A stretch of DNA of 64,000 bases from Closterium sp. NIES-65 (GCA_948144175.1 CANXME010002486.1:1798001-1862000); one strand, 5' to 3'; counted from the first letter of the stretch, positions 9,718-20,100 are shown. The notes: a model not told the origin generated them from the sequence alone. Program-made: numbers and translations.

Positions 9718-10982
9718 TGTACCGGGTGACTTACTGGGAACATGACAACTCGTTGGCAGAACTGCCAGTGTGGTTCATGAGAAGGGAACCAAGGTAGGCG
9801 TACCAGGCTATGGAGAAGCCGCTGGAGGAAGAGCTAGGAATCATGACCTGGAAGGAGATGGGACTGACAGAATCTGCAAAGAAGCAGTACGAAGACATCT
9901 GGGGAGTCAGCGATAACCTGCACGAACAAGTCCTGAACTTGAGGGTGTTGCAGAAGCCGCTGGTGGTGCTGGAGTTATACGGAGGAATCGCTACGGGTCT
10001 AGCGGCAGTACTGAAGGCAGGCCACGCTGTGGCCAAGTATTTGTATGTGGACAACGACGGTGACGCTAACTTGATGGCATGGCAGCACCTCAGGCTACTA
10101 AAGGCCAGGTACCACAAGCTGAGCTGATGGAGGAAGCCGCGGAAAGAGGAGCGGAGTGGCTGTGCAGGGGGGTGGAGGAGATTGACGACGACCTTCTTGC
10201 AGAATGGGGAAGGATCGACCTAGTGATTGCCGGATGGAGCTGTCAAGGGTTTTTGCGAGCCAAGAGGGGCAGAGGCATGGGAGATGCGAGGAGCGCTCAG
10301 TTTCGGGACCTGGTGCGAGTGCTGAAGATGATCAAGAAACGGCAACGAGAGGTGGCTTATATCATTGAGAACGTGGACATGGCAAATGATCCAAGACCGG
10401 CGGTACGGGCGGCCAATGAAGAGATCACTGAAGAGCTGGGGGCAGGAGTAGCGTGGGATGCTGCACAGAATGAGAGCAGGGCTGACAAGCCAAGGCGGTA
10501 TTGGCAGAACGTCATACCTGAGGCAGCGCTGAGATACCAACCATTGCAGATGGAACGACCAAGGGCGAGACGAGTGGAGGATATTTTGGAGCTAGGAAGG
10601 TTGGCGGCACCAGTCACAGAAGAAGACCACCCCCACAATACCCGTGCAACAAAGTGGGAGAGCCAAGGCAAGCCTGGCCGACGCTGGTGGCGCACGAGAA
10701 CGCAAGGGGCTTCAAGGAAGTCAGAGGGGTGGCTGGCCCGGGTATGGTGTACGATCAGGCGCAAGGATTGTGGGAAGAACCCATCGCGCAGGAGCAGGAG
10801 TTGGCCATGGGTTTCCTGGCAGGAGCTACGGCTTATGAGCAAATGTCAGAGAAGGACAGGAAGGCGCTGGGAAGGGCGATGGATCTGAATGCTCTATACT
10901 GGCTATTCGTCACCATGGCTAACCACTTGGAGAGGAAATGGCTGGAGAGGCGGATCAGCAAGGCAACCTTAATCAGGCCATA
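9718..10982 (+). pseudogene. C5-cytosine DNA methyltransferase domain within gypsy D pol
   Basis: Three consecutive frames (9810-10110, 10079-10640, 10654-10982) together give one methyltransferase of about 390 residues. Motif I (AdoMet binding) is VLELYGGIATGLAAVLKAG near 9965-10020, close to the DNMT3/DRM form. Motif IV with the catalytic cysteine is DLVIAGWSCQGFLRAKRG near 10217-10270; the usual Pro-Cys is Ser-Cys here. Motif VI is YIIENVD near 10357-10378. The C-terminal part has AWPTLVAHENARGF, a motif IX-like QEQELAMGFLAG and a motif X-like ALGRAMDLNALYWLF. It would transfer methyl groups from AdoMet to cytosine in DNA. A TAG at about 9796 and two frameshifts (near 10110 and 10650) inactivate this copy. 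It lies between protease and RT in the same orientation, so it is part of the element and not a passing insertion. Confidence 0.87.
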
Positions 10983-11185
10983 GACGCGGCTGGCGACAGA
11001 CAAGGAGACAGAGGCTCGGACAATGCTGGGGGGGACTGGACGAAAAGGAGGAAAACCAGTGGTGGAGGGGAATTTCGGAAGAACGCAGGCGCGCAAGCTA
11101 GAGGGATCACCGAGAAGCTATCCCAGGGAGATATGCTGACCCGTCGGAGAGTGAAGAGGAATGGGAGGGGGAAGAGGAAGAGGAG

Positions 11186-12637
11186 ATGGAAGAAGAATCG
11201 GGGGCAGGCAGGGGTGACACCCCAGAGGAGTTCCACGACTCAGATTTCGACATGGAAGGAGATTACTACAACCCACCAGACGAGCCACCCATAGGGCCAG
11301 TGTTCATGGGGTTGGACGTCACCCCAAGTGAGGCGGAGCAGCAAATGCAAAGGGAAGAAGGGGCGGACGGTGGGGAAGAAGTCACGGTAAGGGGGCACGC
11401 TGAAGAGCGGCACACGTGGGATGTGGGAGAAGGACTACAAGGGGAATAGCGCAGAGCGGTGGAGGCTTTGCTAGCTTCCCACCGGCAGACGTTTGCTTAC
11501 ACCCTGAAGGAACTAGGATGCTGTAACTGCGTAGTCATGATGCTCAACCTGACCACAACAGTGCCAGTGTACCAGAGGAGGCGCCGAATGAGCCTGCAAG
11601 ACCTGGAGGTGTGTAAGGAGAAGTTTCTAGAGCTGTTAGAGGCGGGGCTGATACGCCGATCAGAATCCAGCTATGCGGTGGCGACAGTGGTGGCTGCCAG
11701 GATGGACCTGACGGGGACCGTGCTCTCCTGACGCATGTGTGGTGACTACAGGGACCTGAACAAAGTCACCATACCGGAAAGATACTCTACTCCAATTGTG
11801 GACGAGATTTTTGACCAGCTGGCAGGAGAGCGGGTGTTCTCCACACTGGACATGAGACAGGAATTGAATTAAATTCCCACTGCTGAGGAGGACAAAGCTA
11901 AGACGGCGTTCCACGGGCCAGATGGGGCGTATGAGTGGAACAGGATGCCCTTTGGTCTCAAAAACGCGTTGCTGCTATTCCAGAAGGTGATGGACGCGGT
12001 GTTACAAGGAATGGAAGGGGCGCTGTGCTACATCGACAACGTCATCGTGTTTAGTGCGTCAGCAGAAGAACACATGAATCGCCTCGCCGAGGCACTTCAG
12101 AGGATAAGGGAGGCCAGGTTGACATGTCACCCTGAGAAATGTCGCTTCCGACATACCACAGTGACGTATCTGGGGTTCGAGGTAATTGGAGGGAAACTGG
12201 CAATTCAGAATGTGAAGGTGGCCATCCTCGACCGCGTGGCGCAGCCGATGGATAAAAGCGCCCTCAGGGTGCTACTGGGGTTTCTGAATTACTACCGGAA
12301 ATTTGTGGAAGGTTTCAGCAGGAGGGCAGCACCGTTGAACAAGCTGCTGAATTATGACGTTAAGTGGCAGTGGGGGGAGCCTCAGAAGTCAGCACTGAAG
12401 GACCTAATGCGAGCCGTGAAGGAGGGCGTAGTGTTGCAGTTGCCACGGGCGGACGTGCCCTTCGTCCTTTACACGGACTGGAGCAGCACGGGCATGGGAG
12501 CCATTCTAAGCCAACAGGAGGGAGGGGAGGACAAGATGGTGGCATTCGTCAGCCGCTCATACAACCCAGCAGAGGCTAACTACTCCTCTTACGAGGGTGA
12601 AGGGCTAGCGTTAGTTTGGGCAGTGGGCCACTTTTGA
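11186..12637 (+). pseudogene. Gypsy D reverse transcriptase and RNase H
   Basis: An acidic linker (EEFHDSDFDMEGDYYNPP) leads into RT: ALLASHRQTFAYTLKELG, CGDYRDLNKVTIPERYSTP, FSTLDMRQELN, RMPFGLKNALLLFQKVMDAV. The active-site motif reads CYIDNVIVFS where gypsy RTs have YIDD, so the second metal-binding aspartate is asparagine. The connection and RNase H start with LLGFLNYYRKFVEGFS, FVLYTDWSSTGMGAILSQ and YSSYEGEGLALVWAVGHF. Stops interrupt it at 11729 (TGA) and near 11870 (TAA); all segments stay in one frame. RNase H continues, frameshifted and with stops, to about 13020 (HRSGKNM, DGLSRNPPAMAPE). Confidence 0.88.
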
Positions 12638-13026
12638 GTTTAGCTGCAAGGCAGGCCTTTTACGCTGGTCACGATCATCAGCCTTTGCTGTGGCTGATGC
12701 AGAACCAAAGCCTCACGGGGAGGAACGCAAGGTGGGCAATGAAGTTGTAGGAGTACCAATTCGCTATTCGTCATCGCTCGGGCAAGAACATGTAGCACGT
12801 CGACGGCTTGTCCAGGAATCCGCCGGCAATGGCGCCGGAGATGGCACTGGCAGCTATGGTGTCAGATCTCATTACCCCGCTTTGCAGGGAGCAGCACGCA
12901 GGAGCGATGGATGTGTGGGAAGACCAGGAAACTTTAGCATGGCTAAAGGGCAATATGGCTGAGGGAGCGGTGGTATCAGCACGAGCAAGGAGCAGGGGGC
13001 AACACTACCGCTGGTACTAGAATCAG

Positions 13027-13869
13027 GTGCAAATCCGAACGCAGGACGGGTGGAAGCGAGTGCCTGAGCCGAAGGAACGGGAAGGAGTGATACAAGAGGT
13101 GCATAACAAGCTAGGGCACTTTGGCCCGCTTCGCACGCAGCAGCTACTGCAGACAGGGTGGTGGTGGGCAGGGATGCATCAAGAGATTAAGGATTGGGTG
13201 GCCAGGTGCCCGGCGTGCATCAAGAACCGCGCGGCGTTTGAAAGGAGTAAGGCTGAGCTGCAGCCACTGTTAGTCGTGGGGCTGGGGTATCGTTGGTCCT
13301 TGGACCTGGTGGGAGAGTTGCCACTAACCAAGCGAGGGCGGCGATATGTGGTGGTCATGATAGAGCACGTGAGCAAGTGGGTGGAGGTGCGCGCAGTGAG
13401 CCACAAGACGGCGGAAGAGGTGGCAGACGCCTTTGAAGAGCAGGTGCTGACTCGCTTTGGGGCATGCGGGGAAGTGCTGATGGATCAGGGCACGAAATTC
13501 CAAGGAGAGTTTGAGGAGCTGCTGGCCTCGTGTCTGATCCCTCATCGCACCACATCGAGGTAAAATCCGCAGAGCGACGGGCTTACGTAGCGGCTCATTT
13601 AGACCTTGAAGCAAAGGCTGCGAGCCTGTGGAGAGACAAGGAAGCGGGATTGGGACAGGCACCTTCACTGGGTCATGGCCGGATACAGGTTCAGCAAGAA
13701 AGCGGCCCTTAAGGACCTATCCCCGTATCATCTGCTCTTTGGCACGGAGGCAGTTCTTCCGGTGGGAGCACCACGAGTACTGACAGATGTGATCACGGCT
13801 GGCTCATCCGAGAAGTGGGCAGCGCTGGCGGGTGTCCGAGGGGAGTACCTGTGGCGCCTGCTGTTATAG
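13027..13869 (+). pseudogene. Gypsy D integrase
   Basis: The zinc-binding HHCC domain is visible as VHNKLGHFG ... WWWAGMHQEI ... CPACIKNR. The core has the first aspartate in YRWSLDLVGELPL and the second in VLMDQGTKFQGEF. The third catalytic residue should follow in NPQSDGLxE; here the sequence reads QSDGLT followed by TAG at the glutamate position, so the DDE triad is broken. A TAA precedes it. Reading resumes with LHWVMAGYRFSKKAALKDL and YHLLFGTEAVLPVGAPR. The frame ends at a TAG at 13867, and the reading can be traced further to about 13950 with more stops. Confidence 0.85.
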
Positions 13870-13949
13870 TCTGCAGTCCACTTAGGGGTCGCGGATGCCC
13901 ATGAAACTGCCTAAGTAGAAGCTGATGACTTCAAACCGCCTCTGTGCAA

Positions 13950-14935
13950 AACACTATCACGACCAGCTCCAATAATATACGAGGCTGAAACTTGGACAGC
14001 AATTATCCTTAGGTGTCTGCTTTCAAACGGTATATTATTTGCTACTATCAGAGGTGTACGCACTACGCAGTGAACTAAAACGTAAGCTCGGCTGAAAATC
14101 GTGTATTCTCATTGATGCAAGGAAGAGGTGAGTACAACATTGCCTAGGGGACTCTTAAGGGGTTGGGATCATCCTAGGAACTCAGAGAAGGTTGAGTCCT
14201 AGGGTAAAAAGGCTAGAGAAGGATGGGAAACGTCATAGCTAGGTCAGCAAAGCCAACCACACATGGATGTTCAGAGCTGTACTCAAGGCAACCAATTGTG
14301 AGTCAAGCCAACCATGGGTCAGCTTGTCTTCCCACTTGCACCCTCTTGCAAGCTGATTCCAGGAAGACCACACTTCTCAAAAGGAGGGTGGTAGAGTCCC
14401 ACTTGACCACTTGTACTTCTTGTCTCATTCTCTGTCCCTGCACCATTGGCATGACAACAATGAAAGGGTGGCAAGGGAAATGCTGCCAACAGTGCACCAT
14501 GACTACGGAACAGTGACTTTCGACAGCTGTCACGCAATGCTCCGATATTGGATCGCTCTGAAACTTGGTAACCACCTGAAAAAAAAAGCAAAGAAAAGCC
14601 AGACCAAATTTCAGACGAATCAAAGCTTGATAGACGAGTCAGCAGCCGAAATGGTGAACTCGGGTGTTACCAAAAAAGAGTAGCACACACTTCCGGGATG
14701 CCATAAGTCTTGAAACATAAAATGTTGCCTTGGTAGCTGCTTCAAATACTCTGAAACTTTGAGGGTTTGAATTACACATGTTGAACAACCTCCCCACAAA
14801 ATTCCAGAATCTGAGCAGGCTTGTAGGCCGAATGGGAGTGCGATGACCGTGCCACTGTAATGTGTTGGCACAACACCTGCTCCCAGCGGCGATAGAGAGT
14901 TTGCATGTCACCCAGCTACGGGATATTCATCGCTA
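13950..14935. other. About 1 kb of foreign DNA inside the gypsy D integrase tail
   Basis: Integrase-like reading fades after DDFKPPLCK near 13950 and resumes with IHRYRQ and ALQQGQELYSRRPKKDRLDAG at 14925-15015. The sequence between is less GC-rich and gives no recognisable protein. I could not define terminal inverted repeats or a target duplication. It may be an unclassified insertion. Confidence 0.45.
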
Positions 14936-15245
14936 CAGGCAGTGACAGGAGCATGGGGCTGGCAGGACGCCAGCAGCTTTGCAGCAGGGACAGGAGCTGT
15001 ACAGTCGCCGCCCCAAAAAGGATAGGCTAGATGCGGGGCTGTCTCATCAGTGCTGGACTGTCAAGGAGATTCGTGACTCAACGGTGTTGGTGCTGGAGAG
15101 CGAGGCTGGGGTGTGAGCGGTGGACCACATTACTAATGTTGCCCGGGCAGGAGGCAAGGCAGCAGCATATCAGGGTCCCGTGACCAGGGCAAGGGCAGCT
15201 CAAGGTCACGGGAGGGGGCAAGGAGATGTCAAGCGCTAGGAGCAA
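14936..15245 (+). pseudogene. Gypsy D integrase C-terminal tail
   Basis: The reading contains ELYSRRPKKDRLDAG, LSHQCWTVKEIRDSTVLVLE and, after a TGA, VDHITNVARAGGKAAAYQGP, ending in DVKR*EQ*. The type of tail, a basic SH3-like module with VLVLE, fits gypsy integrases. A second copy of its last residues at 15988 onwards reads DVKRQEQ and stops, without the premature stop seen here. Confidence 0.6.
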
Positions 15246-15430
15246 TGAGGTCAATACCAGCTGAGGAGAGGAACCTATCTCAGAGAGGGACAACGAGAGA
15301 ATCATGGAGAAAGAAATACAGTGGCATCAAGGCAGAGAGGGAAGGCAGCGCAGGGGCCTTGCAAGAAGGAAGAGGGAGAGCCACTTGGAGAGGAGCTAGG
15401 GCAGGAAGAGGTAAGGGAACTTCCGACAGC

Positions 15431-15987
15431 TGTCGCGAGTTAAGCCGAACGGACAGCAAGTGTATATAATGTACATTTGTATAGGCAACCGGAGCAGAGA
15501 AGTACCGAGGACAAGGGGATGAGGTTCGGATGATGGCTGGGTGTAAGATGGGGAAACACGTCAGCGGGAGGCAGCATGGGGCGAAGAGGGGATGTGACAG
15601 CTAGAAGGAGCTACTATGTTTTGTGTGTGATTGCATGTTTCGTTTCCTTGCAGGCTGGATGCCCAAGCCAGCTGGGGTTACAGCCACAAGCTGGAGGTTA
15701 GGCAGATGGGCGGCTAAGTGCTGGTGGCAAGAGGACAGGAGGATGGCCCTTCGCTTCAGTGGGGACACCATCACCTCCAAGGAACACAGAGGAGTAGCAA
15801 TGGGGGAAGGAGGCAGGCAAGAATATAGGGGGTACGGGCGTTTGAATTGGCATTGTTTGTATGTTCTGTAAATCTCATGTGATTGCTTCAAGCTCGAGCA
15901 AACGTAAGGCAGCAGGCCATAACAGACACTGGGGTAGGCCGAGAAGTATGTGAGCGAGAAGTGTAAGTAAGCCGAGTGGGCTTTTCA
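15431..15987 (+). repeat. 3' LTR of gypsy D (about 557 bp)
   Basis: It starts TGTCGCGAGTTAAGCC and matches 7296-7851 throughout. A purine-rich stretch, GGGCAGGAAGAGGTAAGGGA, lies shortly before it and may be the polypurine tract. It is followed not by host DNA but by a second copy of the element's 3' internal end. Confidence 0.8.
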
Positions 15988-16195
15988 AGGGGATGTCAAG
16001 CGCCAGGAGCAGTGAGATCAATACCAAGTGAGGAGAGGAACCAATCTCGGAGAGGGACAACGAGAGAATCATGGAGCAAGGAATACAGTGGCATCAAGAC
16101 AGAGAGGGAAGGCAGTGCAAGGGCCTTGCAAGAAGGAGGAGGGAGAGCCAATGGGAGAGGAGCTAGGGCAGGAGGAGGTAACGGGATTTCCGACA
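15988..16195 (+). repeat. Remnant of a tandem second gypsy D copy
   Basis: The 208 bp after the 3' LTR repeat 15219-15426 with scattered substitutions, from GATGTCAAGCGC to TTTCCGAC. That segment is the last integrase codons plus 3' untranslated region of the element. The order is therefore internal end, LTR, internal end again, with no second 3' LTR. Confidence 0.75.
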
Positions 16196-16421
16196 AGAGC
16201 TTGTTTTATAGTGAATGAAGACGGTATACATACCCTGTGTGGTATAAGCATATCATTGCATCATAGCCATCGACAACTGAAACCTCCTGAACATGCATGT
16301 ATCTTTGTTCCACATTGTAATAGACTCAGCCTAAGATAGCTCCTTGGGACAAGAGGTGCATGAGGTGCATGGGACCACCTTGGAACACCACATAGACACG
16401 ATTATGTTTTAAGCAGTCGAG

Positions 16422-16930
16422 CTAACAATCAGCTGCTCCAACTTGAAAGGAAGATGTTTGGTGCCATGCCAAATGTTGACATGGTGTAGGTATGCATGCA
16501 TAGGTAAGAACCGCCACTCTAGCACAGCAGTTGCAACAGCAGACTGTGCTCAGAAGAATCCACGCTTGCATGAATCGGCCTCTGTCAAGTGCTGAGATCT
16601 CGTCAAGTGGTGGCAGCTCCTCGCTGTTGTGGAAGGCGAGGATGATGAAGGCCCAGAAGAGGCACAGCACACTATCGGAGAAACCGCATAACGCTAGCAG
16701 GACTAGAGTGATGAGAGTCATTATCTTGGCCTTGCGCCAATCGAACAAGGCCTGGATAGAAGGGAAGGGTTGAGGGAAAGGGAAGGGAAGGCAAGGATGG
16801 TGAAGGCCTAGAAGAGGTACAGCACACTGCTAGAGAAATCTCCTAATGCCAAGCGAGCAAGGGGCGGTGATAAGAGCAGTGCTCTTGGCCTTGAGTAAGC
16901 CCACTAGGGCCTGCAGAGAGGGAGAAGTAT
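16422..16930 (-). other. Tandem hydrophobic exon-like repeat (host)
   Basis: Two stretches of about 140 bp, 16635-16775 and 16795-16925, are similar (shared GAAGGC(G/C)AGGATG(A/G)TGAAGGCC and the CTTGGCCTTG block). On the minus strand they read FDWRKAKIMTLITLVLLAL with LCLFWAFIILAFHN, and a diverged VGLLKAKSTALITAPCSLG. Both suggest two short membrane helices. The first is open for 108 codons from an ATG; the second has stops. I do not recognise the family. It could be a duplicated exon of a small membrane protein. Confidence 0.35.
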
Positions 16931-17227
16931 GGAAGGAAGGGCAGGCACACAGTGTACGAGAAAAAGGGTGGGAGTGGGGGAAACATGGATAGAGGGGAGG
17001 GCTGCAAACATGTGTGGACAAGGGAAGGTGGTAAGAACTGCAGTGCATAGTGCACACCACAGCATTCGGCCATAGGGTATGGTGACTAGAAATGGTGGAA
17101 AGGTGTGGGGTATGTTGAAATTGCTTTTGAGAATTCTCAGAAGTGATTTCAACACAGTGCCATGCCACGTAGCGGAAAAGCCTGAAAGATGTGGGGTTTC
17201 AAGAGGGAGAATAGAGGGATGGGTAAC
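16931..17227. other. Host flank left of copia F
   Basis: About 300 bp without recognisable coding or repeat motifs. The last five bases, GTAAC, are the left copy of the copia F target duplication. Confidence 0.5.
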
Positions 17228-18236
17228 TGTCAACGGGAGTGTTGTGTGGCCCTGTCCTCCCTCGGGCAGAGCCGACCTTGTGGTTGGATGTGCGGGGGAT
17301 ACAACCAACCTACAGCAGTGGGCACGGGGGCCACTGCAAGGGCGTCGAGCTGGAGGGCGCCTGGCTGGAGGGCGCCGAGCAGAAGGACGTTGTCCTGGAC
17401 ACCTGGTCAACGTCTTGAACGCCTGAACGGTGTCCTGGGAGGTTGGACGCCGACCTAGGCGTCTGCACAGCTACCTAGGTGCCTGGACGCCGACCTGGGC
17501 ATCTGGACGGCGTCCTGGGCGCCTAGATGGCGTCTTGGGAGGCTGGACGCCGACCGGGCGCCTGGACGCCAGCCTGGGTGACCGGACGTCGTCCTGGGCG
17601 TCTGGACGCCGGATCGGGGACGCCGGGCATGTGTGGCCAGCTACGAACTGAACTGATCAACTAGGCGTGGTTGCCCGGTGGACCGGGATACCCGGACGAC
17701 GTGTGCGAAGGTCGGCGGGGTGGAATCTGCAAGGCCGACCTCGGAAGTGGTATCCTGAGGTCGATGTGGCTGGTGGGCACAGTCGCTGGCGTGGAGTCCA
17801 CTAGGTGTGTGCGCTGTGCTCATGACAAGGTGTGGAGCACCAACCAGCTGCACGCACCTGCAAAGCAGGTGCACTGTTGTTTTGCGAGTGCAGCGCTGTG
17901 CAGCCAACTTGCTCCAGCGTTGGCATACCGTGGACTTGGAACGTTGACGAACCGCTGCTCTGCAATGCTGTAGCGGTGCGAGCGCTGCTGCGCTGGAGCG
18001 CAGTTGACCATGCTGCGCTGGATGTCGACCAGCAGCCTAGCTAGCTCAGATATAGTATGTGATGCCAATGTTGTTTGCTATCATTGTTGTGATGTTTTCC
18101 TAGTGAAACTCTTACTAATTCTCCTCGTGAAGTAGCAAGTAGCGTGAACACAAGAAACAACTAAGGAACGAACGCAGAGATCAATCTTGCCCCGTGCTTA
18201 GCCCGTAGTCTACCTCCTGTTGATGTTACCTCCGCA
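17228..18236 (+). repeat. 5' LTR of copia F (1009 bp)
   Basis: It starts TGTCAACGGGAGTGTTGTG and ends CTCCGCA. The middle (about 17400-17620) holds degenerate repeats of CTGGACGCCGACCTGGGC type. The primer-binding site would start with TGGTGTGGTGAGC at 18237, which agrees only in part with initiator tRNA-Met. Confidence 0.85.
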
Positions 18237-18652
18237 TGGTGTGGTGAGCGTGGACGGCACACGACTTACCTTTTAGTTAGGTCGACGTAGTGGTCAATTA
18301 CATAATCCGTGTACGTAGGCCGGCAACTGTGCGGTAGTCACCATGGGTAGGCGGCGTAGGTGATGTAGGAGTGGTGGACACCCTCGAAGCTCAGCTAGAG
18401 AATGCGAGGAGACGCCATGAGTCCCAGGAGTACGAAGCAATCCCGTGTGTGGTTGTTGAGGCCGGACTCCGCAGTGTGTGGGCGACGGAGCACCCTGCTC
18501 CACTAGCCTCTTGTCGACTGGTGAACAACAAAGGCAGCGTTGATGTAGGCATCAATGCTGATGGTGACCAAGTCGCCAGCAGTGCGGGAGGCACGTCGAG
18601 GCAGCGAGGTGTGATACACGCCGATGAAGTCGGCGGCGATCAGGCATAAGGA

Positions 18653-19340
18653 ATGGGGTCGTTGGTGGGTGCAGGCTCCTCACAAGGCAACATCGGAGGT
18701 CAACGAAGCGAATTGTCGCCGATGTCGGCGACCCACGTGCCAATGGGGAGGATATCACCGAGCTACGGCTACTTCAAATTTACACCGCACTGGATCACGG
18801 TCACCCCCCTGCTGGTCGGTCGACCAGACATTTCCACCTGGAAGGAAGCCATCGAGCCCTAGTTGGAGATGGCCGGGCTGATTGGCTTCATCCGGGGCAC
18901 CGTGTTGACGCCGTCGAAAGACTACCCCGACCTGCGCAAGGAGTTTCGGGTTGTGCAGTTGTTGACCTTCACGGTCATCTCGCGGTGTTGCTTGCCAGGC
19001 GTGCAGATCGCCTTGAAGCCATGCCGGGACTACATTGACGCAGGACACCACGCGTTGCACTTTATTGAGTCCACGTACAAGGTCACCGACGACCTGTACA
19101 TTGGCCGGCTTGACAAGCAGATGACGCATCTGCGGATGGGCGACCAGGAGACAACGGCAGACTACTACAATCGGGCACGGCGACTTTTCGCCACGATGAG
19201 GATGTCCGGCGTGCAATACTCCATGGCGTCATATGTCACCCATTTCCTAAAAGGGCTCTTGAGTAGCTACAACGTGATGAAGCGGCTGTCGGTGGTGCCG
19301 AGCAATGGGCGACGCAAAACAAGGACTCCTTGACCTCATA
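18653..19340 (+). pseudogene. Copia F gag capsid region
   Basis: The reading begins near FKFTPHWITVTPLLVGRP and STWKEAIEP, is crossed by a TAG at 18860, and continues as LEMAGLIGFIRGTVLTP, DDLYIGRLDKQMTHLRMGDQ and DYYNRARRLFATMRMSG. This matches the order of the copia-type gag domain (UBN2/retrotran_gag). Ahead of it a further 93-codon frame at 18371-18649 may be the N-terminus. Gag assembles the particle. Confidence 0.75.
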
Positions 19341-19432
19341 CATCCTACGGGACGAGGCGATGCAGGAGGCCGAGCAGTTCTTGGAGATCCTGCCGCAGGC
19401 AAACCCCGACAAAGCAGGGAGGCTGACCAGGG

Positions 19433-19740
19433 TTGCATGGACAGCCTAGCGGCAGTGGGAGTAGTGGTGGGAGGCCCGCGAAGGATGCCGACAAGAAGAA
19501 CTCGGTTGAGGAGAGCAGTCGTGGAGGAGGAGGTCGACGTCGGGGATGTTGGTTGTGCGTCGACCTTGACCATCTCTCCTTTGAGTGCCCCAACCGCAGC
19601 GACCCGGACGACGACGACGCCAAGGGAAGCCGAGGGAGGTCGCTTGGGCGTCGCCCTCACCGGGAGAGTAAGCCGCGCAAGGAGAAGCAGTCGACCGGGT
19701 CATCAACCTCGGCGAAGGACACTGACTCCTCGGCGAGGCA
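19433..19740 (+). pseudogene. Copia F gag zinc knuckle and basic tail
   Basis: A frame change near 19320 leads to a Ser/Gly-rich spacer and one knuckle-like motif, CWLCVDLDHLSFECPNRS, followed by an Arg/Lys-rich tail. The knuckle fits C-x2-C-x4-H-x4-C. It would bind element RNA. Confidence 0.65.
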
Positions 19741-20100
19741 TTGCGCTCGCTGGTCGGCGACGTGGAGCCAACTGTCTTGCTGTTCCGAGCGGTGGCGGCA
19801 GCTGTGCAGGCGAACCCGGCGGTGGTCCTGCTCGACAGCGGCTGCTCGCACCACCTGATGGGGACGAAGGAGGCCTTTGTTGACTTGGAGCCAAGCGGCG
19901 ACGTGAAGCAAGTGCGCGGCTTCAATGGGGCGCTGCAGGACGTCTGGGGCCGCGGCATCGTCGCTCTGCAAGGTGCAGCCGGGAAGCGGGTGCTCATCCC
20001 CAACGTGCTCTACGTGCTGGGCGTGCAAGCAAACCTGCTGTCATCTGGTCAACTGAAGGAGAATGGTGTGAATCTGCAGGATGATGGCAACGGGATGTAA
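19741..20100 (+). CDS. Copia F aspartic protease
   Basis: The protease signature VVLLDSGCSHHLMGTKEAF is followed by VKQVRGFNGALQDVWGRG and RVLIPNVLYVLGVQANLLSS, the typical end of copia proteases. A TAA after GNGM at 20098 separates it from the integrase frame; the ancestral polyprotein would have read through. Confidence 0.82.
   Translation: MRSLVGDVEPTVLLFRAVAAAVQANPAVVLLDSGCSHHLMGTKEAFVDLEPSGDVKQVRGFNGALQDVWGRGIVALQGAAGKRVLIPNVLYVLGVQANLLSSGQLKENGVNLQDDGNGM

Larger units (their letters stand above)
7296..15987 (+). mobile_element. Ty3/gypsy retrotransposon D carrying a DNA methyltransferase
   Basis: Two long direct repeats, 7296-7851 and 15431-15987, flank an internal region of about 7.6 kb. 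The order on the plus strand is gag with zinc knuckles, aspartic protease, C5-methyltransferase, acidic linker, RT, RNase H, integrase with an HHCC domain, then an integrase tail interrupted by about 1 kb of foreign DNA. RT before integrase marks it as Ty3/gypsy. The LTRs differ by roughly 7 bases in 100 over 7440-7540, and several stops and frameshifts are present, so the insertion is old. No clear 5-bp target duplication is seen (CAGCG on the left, AGGGG on the right), probably because the right side is rearranged. Confidence 0.88.

Noticed and set aside
9718..10982. Methyltransferase as a separate host gene hit by the gypsy
   Set aside because: It is collinear with pol, sits exactly between protease and RT, shows no splice sites or own promoter, and the protease frame leads directly into it.
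19305..19883. Plus-strand 192-codon open frame
   Set aside because: It overlaps the copia F zinc-knuckle and protease frames, which have recognised motifs, and contains none itself.
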